Assembly (NCBI GenBank): GCA_034698045.1
Contig: JAQGAU010000221.1
Location: 1 to 34,070 of the forward strand
Length of the DNA: 34,070 nt
Direction: 5' to 3'
Origin: Paramacrobiotus richtersi
Taxonomy: Eukaryota > Tardigrada > Eutardigrada > Parachela > Macrobiotidae
The notes beneath the pieces are model-generated. The model saw nothing but the letters and a program-made list of their open reading frames with translations, ran no database searches and was not told where the DNA came from. The position numbers and the translations under genes were made by a program. Shown piece after piece: positions 11,311-22,502 of this stretch; positions within the stretch are counted from its first letter, which is position 1; each line of letters starts with the position of its first letter.

Positions 11311-14300
11311 ACGGGGAAAAAGACGAATGTTGGAAAGGCCCGTAAAGATAAGTAAGTTTTACCATGTGGCCAAAGGACTGGCTACCGATGATCGATCGCG
11401 TGCTGCATTCAAGCTGATGATCTGATCCAGCTCAATCGCACATATGATTCCCCCCAAAATCTCGAATTCTCATTGATTTATGCGCGGCTCCTGGTGGCTG
11501 ACTACAGGTGGCTCGACAAATTATGCCCGTTTCCAGTATTATTGTCGGTAAGGAATTGTTATTTTATCGTAAAATTGATTGAAGATGAGTGAGGCTGAGT
11601 CGGAGAACCCTGATGAGGTCGTTGCAGGTGTCGACTGGGTTCCCATCAGGCCGCTGCCAAATGTCATCTCCCTGACTGACGATATCACGACAGAACACGG
11701 CAAACAGGTAAATTTCTCTTAAAAATTTGACAAAACGTTGTAAATGGTTTTGCCACTGCGATATCATCAAAGTCGTAACCATCATAATATTAGAATTTAT
11801 GGAAAAGTTTTTGTCATTCGGTAATCCGTAATCGTTAATCTATCTTAAAACAAGCCATTAATTGATGTTATAATGTGTACGAACTGTTGACAAAAATGGC
11901 GTTGATTTTCTATGGTTTTGGTTCTAACATTTGAATCTTTTACTAATGTATCAGCAAATATTTCGGAATTTGATTGATTTAGTATTTTTCCTTTTTATTT
12001 TTTTGTGCCATTTTTTATGCGATTTGTGGGTCAACATTTTCACGAATTTCTTGAACACTAATAATTTTTTTTGTATAGAAAGTTGATTTAGAAAATTCGT
12101 CACGAGCTGAAGACATGGAAAGCCGCCGTATGATTAAGATATTGTTTTTCCATTATTCGAAATTTTATTATTTTCTGGTGCTTTGTTTATGTCATTTGTT
12201 GGTTAAAACTTGCACAAAATTCTTTAACATTTTTAATTTTTTGTGGTGAATTTTACTGAAGAAATTCTTCCCGAACCGAAAATTTCATGGATAGCCAAAG
12301 TATTGTTAAAATATTATTTTTTCACTATTAAAAATCTTTTATTATTTTTGGCCCTATTTTCTATGTCATTTGTTGGTTAACATTTTCACAAATTTCTTTA
12401 ACACTTTAATGTTTTGTGCGAATTTTATTTAGAAAATTTGTTATGAACCGAAAACAAGGAAAGCCGGCGTATTATTAAATATTGATTTTGCATTATTTTT
12501 GGTACCCTTTTTTGTGTCATTTGTTGGTTCATATTTGACCGAATTTTTTCAAAATTTTTGCGAATTTAATTTAGAAAATTCGTCACGAACTGAAGACATG
12601 GGAAGCCGACGTAGTCCTGCACGACGGAGCGCCCAAGGTGGGCAAGAAGTGGCTGTACGACGCCTTCGCCCAGTCCCGACTGTCGCTATCCGCCTTCAGG
12701 CCAGCCAGTAACTTTCTCGTCAAAGGCGGCTGGTTTATCAATCATCACCAAGGTGTTCCGCTCCAAGGACTACCACGCTCCGCTCTTGGTCTTCAAGCAG
12801 TTCTTCCGGAAAGTCATCGCCACCAAACCGCCCGCCTCCCGCACTGAGTCCGCTGAGATCTTCGTCGTCTGTAGCGGGTATAATGCCCCGGATAAAATCG
12901 ATCCAAGACTGTTGAATCCGCGGACCGTGTTCCAGGATGTTGAGGGCCAGTTTTAGGTAAGATGGAATGACAGCTGGGTCTCTGTTGTTGTTAGGGTTTT
13001 TTTTGGAGTTTGTTTATTATATTTTTTATTTTAAAATAATAGTAAAATAAGATCATGAATAAATAATTATAGGAATACAAGAATATAATAATAATAAAAA
13101 TAGCAAAAGTAATAAATCTCTTATTGGGGATTGTTTTTCCCTTGAATATTAATTGTCATTTGTCTAAGAAGGTACATTTGTCCGGTGGTTGCAACATAAA
13201 CTGATAAGAAATGAAAAAATCAATTGAATAAAATGGGAACATTTCGGAAAGGCGGTGATCGGCTTCGAAACTGTAGCTCATTTCAATAAAATAATTTAAT
13301 TTAAATATATAAAAATAAAAAAAATGAAAAATAAATAAAAAAAAATCTACAAAAAATTTGTTGTACCGTACTTCGCAAGCGCAGTAATATTATTCGTATA
13401 ATATAAATTTAATTAGTAATTTTAGTATATGTTCACGTGTTAGTTTTAATCATTACAAAAACTCGTAGCTGTTTCTGAGCGCCAGCGCTGTTCTAGTGAC
13501 GGTTGGTCTAATTCATTAATATGTGAAATATATTCATTAATATATGACAGCATGCGATTGTGAATTTGTTATAATTGAGGTTATAATAACGAACACATTT
13601 CAGTAATATATGGGACTATTCAGTTGAACTATTCAGTTCTGAAGATGAGGATCAGAAAATTAGATACACGCACTAAAATAAAATGTTGGAATGCACCGGT
13701 TCCGCGCTGGTGAGCAGAGTAGGGTTATTGGTTACGTTAACTGAACGACGGTGAAACCGCATTACGTGATCACAGCCCACCAAAAACGGTACATATAATT
13801 CGGGGAAATTTTCCGCGAACATTTTCAAAACAATAACCTAATAAATCAGAATAGATTACTAATTTGGAAATTACTGAAGAATTTGGTAAATTATCGGTGA
13901 ATTAATTCTTTCAATTCGATCTTTGTTTGACGTGTTTTTGTTCTGCTTTTTCAGAGAAAGCGAAAATATCCGACGCCCTCGTCACCGTCCAGCCCGTCGA
14001 GGACGAGGACGACGACGACAGCCAGATTGAAAAGCAAATGGACCGACTGGCCGAAGAGGAGCGCCTGGAAGCCCGCCGTAAACGCAAAAAGATCAACAAA
14101 CTCCGTCGTCCGCTGCAGGAGCGGATGAACCTGAAAATGGTCATCCCGGGGGATTCCCTCCTCCCGGAGGACTCGCAGACCGAACAAGCCTTGTTCGCGC
14201 TGGACACCATCACCTCCCGTAAAAAAGTAGAGAAAATGGTCCCGGATGAGGTGCAGGATGACGAAGAGGAGGAGTGGGAGGCGGAGAGTGACGGGGAGGA

Positions 14301-16378
14301 GAATCCGCTGCCGTTTGAACGGGAGACACGGGAGAAGCGGCAAGAGAGGATGATGGAGGAGTGGTTTGATAAGGACATCTTTCGGGGGGTGGATTTGGAT
14401 GGAACGAAGGTATACGAGCAGTTTTATCGTTAGTATTTGCTAAATTGTTCTTCTGTGTACAACGATTTTGATTTTTATCATTTTTCTTTGGTATTTGCAT
14501 TTTTTCATTTTTTAAATACGTATTTTTTAGGTTTTGTATATTAGTTTCGTGAACAATTAACATAATTCTGGCTTTATCAGAATTCTTTGATTTATTATTT
14601 ATATAAGATTTTAATTTAACCTTGCATATAGCCTTTAGCTAAAAAAAGTTTTTCCAGGCTTTATCCGAATTAAAACATAATGAAGAAATTTTAAAATAAT
14701 AACAAATGTGCAAAACGGCATTAATAGTTTGCTATCATTCTGTCTATCTTGTGAGTACCTGCAAAAAAGTTCAAGAGCGGTACTTTCTGACACATAACGC
14801 AGGGAACAGTTAACTATCTGTGATAAATAAATTAATAATAAAATAAATTAATAATAATCAATTCGGATTGTTCCAAATCGAATTGCGATAGTGGATTTTA
14901 CTGCAAAATTTTTTTTTACTATACGTCAATAAAAAAAATGAATATTAATTATACTCAAAATCGGAAATTAATGTAGTTCGCAAAATGGAAACCGAGATCC
15001 GTTAAAAAGTCCGTTAAAAAATCCGGGATGCTAAAATAAATGGTGAAATTAATGGTAGTCTAGTAAAATGAGGCAGATTGTCATGGAAAACGGCAGATTA
15101 ACGTCACGAGTACTTCTACAGTGGAAACACCGTAACCATAATTATATGATTTCGTATGGTGATTGTAAATAGCTGCAGTCAACTACTGCCAACGATATTC
15201 ACGATGTTGGTTAACAAATTTATTGCAAAATATAGATGAGCAGACCGAGTGTTAAAACTACAGGACATGGAAGACGAAAGTGAGGGGGAAATGGAGTTTG
15301 AAGTCATCCACGAGGAGAAGGAAGACGTCGACACAAAGCCGATGAGCAAGCTGGATCCCGAGGTGTTCGCCCTGGCGGAGGAGCTCATCAAGTCCAACAA
15401 GCGAAAGCGGGAGATTATCGAGGCGGGCATTCATCGGTAAGGCGTGCACCGTACGTGACTGCATCACGAATGGCAGTCATGTGTAAGTTCTACTGAATCA
15501 GTTGACATCAAGTGCTGGATTACTGATATGAATTAATCGCTTGTCATGATATAAGTGATGTAACTAATCTACTTTGCATTTTAATACTAACTGATCGACA
15601 TGATAAATTTTTACTAATAGGGATAATTTTAATCTCACCCAAACTTAGGGATTGTAATTGATTTAAATAATAAATATTGGATTGTGTTTTAGTCAGCAGG
15701 CTGTATTCGCTATGTTCAGACTTATAATATCGAAAGCGTTTGTAAATTTTGACGAGTTTATCCTCTTAAATACCTGTAATGATATTCTGCAGAAATAACC
15801 AAAGAGATAGCTAACAGATGAATGGGAATAAATGAAGGAAAAAGGATCAAGGAAACACTAATGAATCGGTGGAATAACTGGGAAATTTTATCTGTAGGGA
15901 AGCCTTCAACGAGCCCGACACTGGTCTGCCCTGGCCCATCTGGTTCGTCGACGACGAGAAGAAGCACTGCCGCCGTCGGCCAGGGTCTGGTCACCAAGGA
16001 ACAGGTCTAAGCCCACAAGGAGCAACTGAAAGCCGTCGACGCCCGTGGCCCACCCCATCAAGAAGACGGCCGAAGCCCAGGTCCGCCAGCGCCGGCGCCC
16101 CGTCAAGCGTCTGGAGAAGGCCCGGAAGAAGGTGGGCAAGGTGCTGGCCGAGGAGGGGCAGAGTAGCCAGGAGAAGATTCAGCAGTTGAAGAGTATCTAT
16201 AAGAAGGCCAAGGCCCCGACGATTAATGTGTCGAAGAAGGGGGGTGGGTCCAGTGCGCCAGTGCGCCGGCCAAAAAGGAGAAGGGGCGCGGGTTAAGGTG
16301 GTGGATCGGCGGATGAAGAAGGGTTTGCGCGGTATGAAGCGGGCGGAGAAGGGGAAGAAAACGGGCACAAGAAAGTAG
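11311..16378 (+). pseudogene. FTSJ3/SPB1-like 2'-O-ribose rRNA methyltransferase, unprocessed pseudogene
   Basis: Exons recognisable by family similarity are 11311-11547, 11628-11707 (VPIRPLPN, DDITTE), 12575-12956 ([15 protein letters not shown], then [20 protein letters not shown] and [19 protein letters not shown]), 13955-14409 (acidic central region), 15264-15436 and 15898-16378 (Spb1 C-terminal domain, WFVDDEKKHC, KKTAEAQVRQRRRPVKRLEK). The functional enzyme methylates pre-60S rRNA in the nucleolus. Lesions I can place: start ATG is ACG at 11311; a 4-base duplication (TAAG) near 11352; about 8 extra bases near 11415; a 1-base loss near 11458; the tryptophan of DLCAAPGGW in the SAM-binding motif is a TGA stop at 11499; 7 extra bases (ATCAATC) near 12740; and frameshifts plus a stop in the last exon near 15975, 16007, 16047 and 16290. 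Middle exons of the family (between about 12957 and 13954) are not found. Introns are retained, so this is a duplicated gene copy and not a retrocopy. Confidence 0.85.
12003..12615 (+). repeat. Four tandem copies of an intron end plus exon start (about 142-171 bp period)
   Basis: The segment carrying ATGTCATTTGTTGGTTAAC, a T-rich tract, and an acceptor-like TTTAGAAAATTCGTCACGA followed by GAAGACATGG recurs four times. The exon-start motif begins at about 12091, 12261, 12432 and 12574 (spacings 170, 171 and 142). Only the last copy continues into the real FTSJ3 exon 3. The first three are degraded and read into AT-rich DNA. Confidence 0.8.
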
Positions 16379-17045
16379 GCTTGTCGGTGTGAACTTGTTA
16401 CGAAAATGCTTATTAGGATTTCTTGTTTCTTCGGTGTGTTGTACTTGGGTAAGAGTTTGTGCGGTTAATTGGTTTTTGTTGATGCGTCTTACTAAGAATA
16501 TGCTGTACAATAATGGACAAGGAAGGATGAGTTACGGGAAAATACACGAGGTCATGCAAAATGCACAAAAAGTGATTTGGTAGTACATGCTAGCAGCATG
16601 GAACTGCGTATTACTGTATGTGCAGAAATATATATATTGCTACGACTTGGAGGTCACCTATGAATCATGCACGCGCATGTTGCTTTACCGTATACAACAA
16701 ATCCGGACACAAATTCCAGTCTGTATTGACTGGGAATAACCTGATAATTATTCTTCAATACATTAATAAATACAATACATTGATATATCAATTACTTTAT
16801 TTTAGTAATTAATCTAGTATCGTTATGCGCTCAAGTATTGCGATTCGCTCAGGAATGTCGTAGTTATCACCGTGCTAAAAGCACCTGAAAATAATATCCA
16901 TAATTGCTGATTCCAAATAGCTGCCACAACGTGTAGAGTGATTTGTAGTGCAATGGCTTAGTATGATGTGCTGGCGCATCATTCGGAAGTCATAACTACT
17001 GATACAGTGCAAAGCTGTGATCATGTGCAACATGCGTAGTTATAA
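16379..17045. other. Intergenic, no gene recognised
   Basis: AT-rich DNA after the FTSJ3 remnant. The open frames are short and unlike known proteins. Confidence 0.5.
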
Positions 17046-17068
17046 CTACTGATACAGTGCAAAGCTGT
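16992..17068. repeat. Direct repeat, 27 identical bases, 50-bp period
   Basis: ATAACTACTGATACAGTGC followed by AAAGCTGT occurs at 16992-17018 and again at 17042-17068. The sequence after each copy (ATCATGTGC...) is also similar, so this looks like a roughly 50-bp tandem duplication. Confidence 0.85.
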
Positions 17069-17583
17069 CATCCATCATGTGCGACATAGTTGATTTGTAG
17101 TTTTTAATTTCAACGAGTCCCTCCCATAGTTTGTTTACCTCCGAACATTTTTGGAATGTACGTGAGAAAAATTGACTGTGTAGTTGTTTGAATATTGGCA
17201 AAAGCCGCCACAATACCAAGACAAGAGCCAGTGCATTGAGACTGCTAATTGTAAAGGTACGTTTCAAGCTCAAAAGTAGTACTGACTTGTGAAGGTTCTT
17301 CTTTTCTTAACGATAGCTGTATCCTTATAATTAGCGCCAGCAGGCCTAGATGAACGCGAAAGCACAAGAGTGATAGGAAGTAGGTAGACTTCTCATTGCG
17401 CCGGTACAGCTGTATAATATTATTGCTGTTGTTTCCCATATTTGCATAACATCGAAACAATAAGGTCACTAAACAATAGCGGTTTCCACTAACGATTGTA
17501 TCCGGATTTCCTTTAAATAATTCTAGTTTTCCATAAACAGCGATTAGAAGCGGCGCACTCAGCCCTTCTTTTATGAATACCAC
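17046..17583 (-). pseudogene. Possible multi-pass membrane-protein relic
   Basis: Two overlapping minus-strand frames (17583-17245 and 17273-17046) contain hydrophobic stretches: YCLVTLLFRCYANMG, TYFLSLLCFRVHLGLLALII and SSLNALALVLVLWRLLPIF. They are followed by polar sequence (QLHSQFFSRTFQKCSEVNKL) of the kind seen in 7TM chemoreceptors. The two pieces meet with a one-frame change near 17280 and I see no splice sites that would join them. This may be a decayed chemoreceptor copy. The region is AT-rich, so hydrophobic frames could also arise by chance. Confidence 0.25.
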
Positions 17584-17714
17584 TGGTCGTAAACATTGAT
17601 CAGAAGCGGTAGTCCTTATCAGTGCCCAGTTGTCATTGTTTACTGTATAGCAGCTCGAGCGACGTTCACGTTAGACGGCCATATTATATTAAAATTGATT
17701 ACCGTGGTTTCCGG

Positions 17715-17720
17715 TATAAA
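17715..17720 (+). promoter_or_regulatory. Candidate TATA box for the double-psi beta-barrel gene
   Basis: TATAAA (in CCGGTATAAAAGCG) lies about 105 bp upstream of the ATG at 17823. That spacing suits transcription starting near 17745-17750 with a short 5' leader. Confidence 0.45.
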
Positions 17721-17822
17721 AGCGTCAGTTAGTACCATTTCCAACACCATAACAATGTTATGCTCCAATACCCGTACACTTGGACTCCATAATTTCTCCA
17801 CATTTTCAGTTAGTTGACAAAC

Positions 17823-18180
17823 ATGCGATCCCTCGTCTTAACCGCTTTTGTCCTCTTCGCCTTGTCGCAGGTGACCTTTGCCTACTGGGGCGATGCGACC
17901 TGGTACAATATAGGACTGCGAGCTTGCGGAGCATGAGTTGGTAGCGGCCGTTAGCCAGACAGAGTACGGATGGCAAGCCAACCCGACGCCCCGGTGTGCG
18001 GACGGTACGTGTGCCCGGATCCGATCCGATGCTAACGGAAACCAGGTGACCGTGAAGATCGTGGACAAGTGCATGGGATGTGCTAGTGGCGCCACTGACT
18101 TGTCTCCCACGGCCTTTCAACGACTGGCTCCCCTATCTGCTGGACGTGTCAAGGTTTCATGGGAATACGCTGGCTGTTAA
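17823..18180 (+). pseudogene. Secreted double-psi beta-barrel (expansin/RlpA-like) protein, one frameshift
   Basis: The ATG at 17823 opens a signal peptide (MRSLVLTAFVLFALSQ, probable cleavage after VTFA), followed by YWGDATWYNIG and ACG, the start of the small RlpA-like double-psi beta-barrel family. That frame stops at about 17935. In another frame the rest follows at once: ELVAAVSQTEYGW, then VTVKIVDKCMGC, DLSPTAFQRLAP and RVKVSWEYAGC, ending in TAA at 18180. Together they make a normal-length family member of about 118 residues. Related small secreted proteins, often named barwin-like or riboflavin-aldehyde-forming-enzyme-like, are typical of fungi, and expansins loosen cell walls without hydrolysis. 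The paired cysteines are kept. The frameshift near 17925-17937 makes this a recent pseudogene, a sequencing error, or a gene with structure I misread. There is no intron. Confidence 0.65.
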
Positions 18181-20009
18181 GCTGTTGTACGTATGCATAG
18201 AACAAACACACTTTGTTTTTGGATCAGTTTTATTTTCGTTCAGAGGTTTGGAACCTTGGGTTCCTTGGGTTAACAGACAAGCTTCTTAATGATTAATATA
18301 AGTTTATGTACATATTAGTATGGCGTCTGGATCGAGTCATTGACCAATCAAGATAGAATACTGTAGCTTACATAACAAGTAGTGTTTAATATTTGCACAC
18401 AATACGCTTTCGAGACGTTCGAACACCATTATAATTTCCTTCTCATTGGTCTGACATTTCCCGACATGTTAACGGGATAAGTTTTTGATTTGAATTGATG
18501 TTATTGAGTATTGCTTTTTGTACGTACCACGCGCTTGCTAATAAATTTAGTACAATTCCTAATACTTCAAAGAACATGAAATATAAAAAACACCCACCGG
18601 TGTGCTTTATTGTATTTCCATTTTGTAAGCTTGTGTTTTATATCGTCTTACTGACAGTTAGTCCTTATCGGGCACACAAGCCAGTTTGCTGTGACTAAAC
18701 ACCACAAGCAAATTTGGTTTGAAATTGCTCATTCTTTATTCAGGACTTCCTCCTACTAGTACCGCGGCCATATGGTCAAGCTCCGCGCATTATGAAGGGG
18801 TTATGGCCTTTCGTGGTACGGTTATAACTGTCACTGTTATGAGGGAGGAATTAATTCATACATCATAACCACGATCACATGGTGACCTCGCATGTAACCA
18901 AAAAACACGGTAATTTTGTGACAATCAAGAACACCCAGATCGCAGCTTCTGCCTTTTTCTCATCCCTTCCACGTAACAGCGAATGAAATAAGAAGTCTCG
19001 ATCTGCATATATATGTTAGACTCAATAGACTGTAAGAACAATGCCGCATAAAAACATTGATATAATATATTATTACAGAGCAACGCAACGTTCCTCGCAT
19101 ATCCAAAACATACCGACGCAAAAAAACATTTCTCTTGTATTATATCGTTTGTCTCCGAACCAAATACATATGAAGTATTTAAGAAAAACGGATTAATAGG
19201 GAAAACAATCACCTTTTCCTGTTGGGGTAAGAACACGCCCAGTGATTATTAGGAAATTACACCTCAACCATTAACCCCGCAAACCAGTAACTATACTGCT
19301 GACTCTTGATTATTGTAGGGGATTCTATTAACAGATAAAAATTGCAACACAACCTACGAAAAAAACCATCGCGTACTGATGGGTTCTGACAAACCACCCA
19401 CATTCATCTACAAAGGTGAAAAAACAGTCTATACTCTCTGCTATTGAAATGCTGAAACAGCGCATGCAGAGTGAGCTTTGTCAGGTGTCGAACATCGACG
19501 CCGGCTATGGCTGTCTCTTCGTTACAGGATATTCCATGGTAATGCACACCGTCACGAGGGTCTGGGTGATGTTCAGAATCTGTAAAAGAATACTGCAACA
19601 ACAGCGGATGTACTTCAAGTTCACGTGCCCATAAAGCACTGCATGCAGTGGATGTACTTCCACTACAGTCATATCTTGATTATATAAGAAAAAGGTATCT
19701 CTGCTCGAAGAATCTCTGGCTAGATTAGTTCTCACAGTAGTGCAGAGTCGCAGACAGTAGCAAACAAACGTGAAAGGGCGTATCAAGCCAGAGTCATTTG
19801 TACCATTCTGTACAATTATCCGGGTTAATGAGATATACGGTTACCTTCGAATTGAGTTAATGTAAATGCGCTGCAACATACCGGTAAATCAAAATCAAAT
19901 GCAAAGTCTCGGTTTGCAAATCGTGGAATAACTGGTTATGTGCTAAAATGTTAGCTGATTTTGAAATGGATTACTGGCGGCATCACTGCTTCTGAACCGG
20001 CAATGGCCG
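18181..20009. other. Intergenic, no gene recognised
   Basis: AT-rich DNA with short open frames that resemble nothing known, including a 103-residue minus frame at 18925-19236. AATAAA at 18540-18545 is far from the preceding gene. I see no RNA gene or mobile element. Confidence 0.5.
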
Positions 20010-20402
20010 TTACTGGGAAAGCGTGTTCCTTACTTGAGCAACACAGGTATTCCAGGGTAACGCCATTTGGGGACCTTTACGGCTAATCCAGTCAGCCAAG
20101 CGCTCCATGTCTTCATCGTCCAGATCGCAAAGATTGTTCAGCATGGCCCAGAAATCGCCAAGGGTCAACTGACGAGTCATCCGCTGGCTACAAAATCGTA
20201 TTACTACGAAATCTCGATCAACTCGATCGGATACCACGTTAACGCCAAAGTTCTTCGAAACGACCTGTCGGCAAACACCAGCCAGGGAAACAAAAATTTC
20301 ACACAAAGCGTTGATCCAATTGGCAGCGTTGATACAGAAATGCCATGCTCGGGCCAGTAGCAGCATCTCGACATCCGGCAGTCCCTTTTCGGTCCGAATG
20401 TA
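20010..20402 (-). CDS. Unrecognised coding exon, probably a terminal exon
   Basis: From a likely acceptor (CTTCTGCAG, exon starting at 20402) the frame gives about 130 residues to a stop. They include LPDVEMLLLARAWHFCINAA, RDFVVIRFCSQRMTRQLTLG and DLDDEDMERLADWISRKGPQ. Composition looks like real protein: balanced charged and hydrophobic residues, and GC-rich relative to the flanks. I do not recognise a domain. The helical, acidic pattern would fit the C-terminal part of a larger protein. No upstream exon was identified on minus, so it may be a fragment. Confidence 0.4.
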   Translation of the reverse strand, partial: YIRTEKGLPDVEMLLLARAWHFCINAANWINALCEIFVSLAGVCRQVVSKNFGVNVVSDRVDRDFVVIRFCSQRMTRQLTLGDFWAMLNNLCDLDDEDMERLADWISRKGPQMALPWNTCVAQVRNTLSQ

Positions 20403-20435
20403 CTGCAGAAGCCGGGCAGTCGGACGCCATCGCAC

Positions 20436-21419
20436 GCGTCAGGAATTTCCCCCACCCCGTAGAACGCTTTATTCAGCAGTGGTATAGGCAGGAAGCAAAG
20501 CGGTATACGTTGCGTGTATAGTTACGACCATAACGCGGTTGGGAAACAGTAAGTACGCGACGGATACGGGCCGACGTAAGGACTGCGTCCCAAGTTGCAC
20601 ATACTCCACGGCTCTTGGTCTGCTGTAGGGTGGTGAAACATTCAAAGATCCGTGGGAGAATGCTCGGACCGCGATAAAGGGATTGGATGAATGGATGTCA
20701 CCGTCAGCAGAGGGTGTCGAAGGAGGGAGTAAGCAGCGACCGCTGTCCTCAGGATTGGCGCCCTTATTTAGCAGGGAAAGTAGCAGCTCATCCTAAAAGT
20801 TCAGTTAAACAACTGCGAATTACTATGCAGTATCCGCTGTATCAGTCTGTTGTCTACATTGTATCTATGCGAGTAACTTAACTTTTTGGCAAGCGGTTCA
20901 CATCGATTCTAAAGTACATTTTGGTATACACAAACAGATAAAAGTAGGATGACTACTACTCAATGACAAATTCTGCTACAACCATCACAACGTTACAGAC
21001 CACTACCAACAGGCTAGTACAACAAGAGTAATTGGGCTTGATATAATTCTTGCTTGTTGGTAGTTAATATAATTAGGCACCCGTCGGCGTGCAGCCACCT
21101 TGAATCGTACAAGGCTAACTGCGTTACATGATCAGCTGTTTGGTAAGTAACAAATGGTAGCCGGTCATAGTCAAGCATCGTTTACTGTTTAGTGTATAGA
21201 AAAATTAGTGAAAATTACTCTTCACACTCTAAAGTGTTTAAACAGTAACCATGGCCAAGTAAAAAACACAACTCGCTGTCATTAAAGTACTTCGGAGTAC
21301 GGAGTTCGGTGCCGGTGGTACATACTTGATACTTACCTCAATGGTTAATTCACGGCATGGATGTACGTTAAGCCGTAATTGCGTGACTACTGTGCGAGGT
21401 CACTCCATAACCGTGCAGT
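20436..21419. other. Intergenic, no gene recognised
   Basis: Moderately AT-rich, unique-looking DNA. Nothing supportable seen on either strand. Confidence 0.45.
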
Positions 21420-21557
21420 ATGTCTAAAGCTTACGCGAGTTCTCTGACTGCTGCTGCTTTGTCCAGCAAAGACGCCGAACGAAGGGCAATTGCCGGTAAT
21501 GGAGTAGTCGAAAGTCCCGGTCATGTTCAGCGCGCCCGGGTCGTCAAAAGTCACTGA
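21420..21557 (+). CDS. Possible 45-residue small protein
   Basis: An ATG at 21420 opens a 45-codon frame ending in TGA. The peptide starts MSKAYASSLTAAALSSKDAE and is rich in Ala, Ser, Arg and Val, with no signal peptide or membrane segment. A poly(A) signal AATAAA lies 53 bp after the stop (21610-21615), which is what lifts it above chance. I recognise no family. It could equally be the last exon of something larger or not be translated. Confidence 0.25.
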   Translation: MSKAYASSLTAAALSSKDAERRAIAGNGVVESPGHVQRARVVKSH

Positions 21558-21609
21558 ATGGTACTAACCGGTCGGTGTGCTTATAAATAATGTCCTGAAA
21601 GGAAAGTTC

Positions 21610-21615
21610 AATAAA
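21610..21615 (+). terminator. Candidate polyadenylation signal
   Basis: AATAAA in GTTCAATAAAAAAATC, 53 bp downstream of the small frame at 21420-21557. Confidence 0.35.
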
Positions 21616-22502
21616 AAAATCTGTTAGGAAGAGTTGTGAGCGTCCTGTGTCCACTAGAAAATCTTCAGAAATCCGGTCTCACGAATTTCGCTGTTCGTAG
21701 GTACTTAGACCATAAATTCCTCAATATTCCGCAACCGCTCAATAACCGCAAAGAACTGAGTTTAGTTATACTACCATAGTGAGTGCGCATGCATAGCGAA
21801 GTGCTTGTTGTGAACAACCATGGTATTTTCACAAGACTGGTCTGGCGTAAATCAGCGGAAATAGCAACACCGTGGATGATTAGCTCACTTGTCAGTGCAA
21901 AGTATTGTTAATCAGTGGTTACTAAGTCTTGATGTTCTTCACCGGAGGATGTTCGGACATCCACTGTATGGGTACATGTTGTGTTACGTATCTGTATACT
22001 GCACGTATGAAACTGAAATATAAGCAATTTTCATCCGTGCATTTTTGCCGAGTAATACCAAGCGAACAATCTCATCCACATAGTTCTGCGTGAACGGGGT
22101 GAACAAAACGAGTCATCCAAGGATTTCATGGCGCTCAGGCACAATCGTCCGGATTAACCGGTTAGAACTGTGATTCGGCAAAAGTTTCACGGTGAATAAA
22201 ACTGTTAAAGTTGTTGAAGTTTAGACTGAACAACATTCTTCTAGGCGGCAAAGAATGACGCGTTACTGTGCGTCCGTCGATCATTACCATAAAGACCGAT
22301 GTCCAAAAAAATATATATATTGCATGCTCATGGCAAAGAACTACAGTAGACGCACAAAACAGTGCAGCGCAGTCGCACGTCAAGAATTCGCACTTGATAT
22401 TCCAAACTTTAAAGGAAGGTCACAGGTTGGTTTATCGAGACTATGACGACCGCCAGTCATGATCTGCCGGTCTGTCGATTAATCTGTAAAGCTTCCCGGT
22501 TA
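21616..22502. other. Intergenic, no gene recognised
   Basis: Short frames only, none recognisable. This is the 3' flank of the minus-strand kinase gene. Confidence 0.5.

Noticed and set aside
13911-14378. 155-residue Ser-rich minus frame
   Set aside because: Antisense shadow of the acidic FTSJ3 exon; Ser-rich because it mirrors Glu/Asp/Arg codons.
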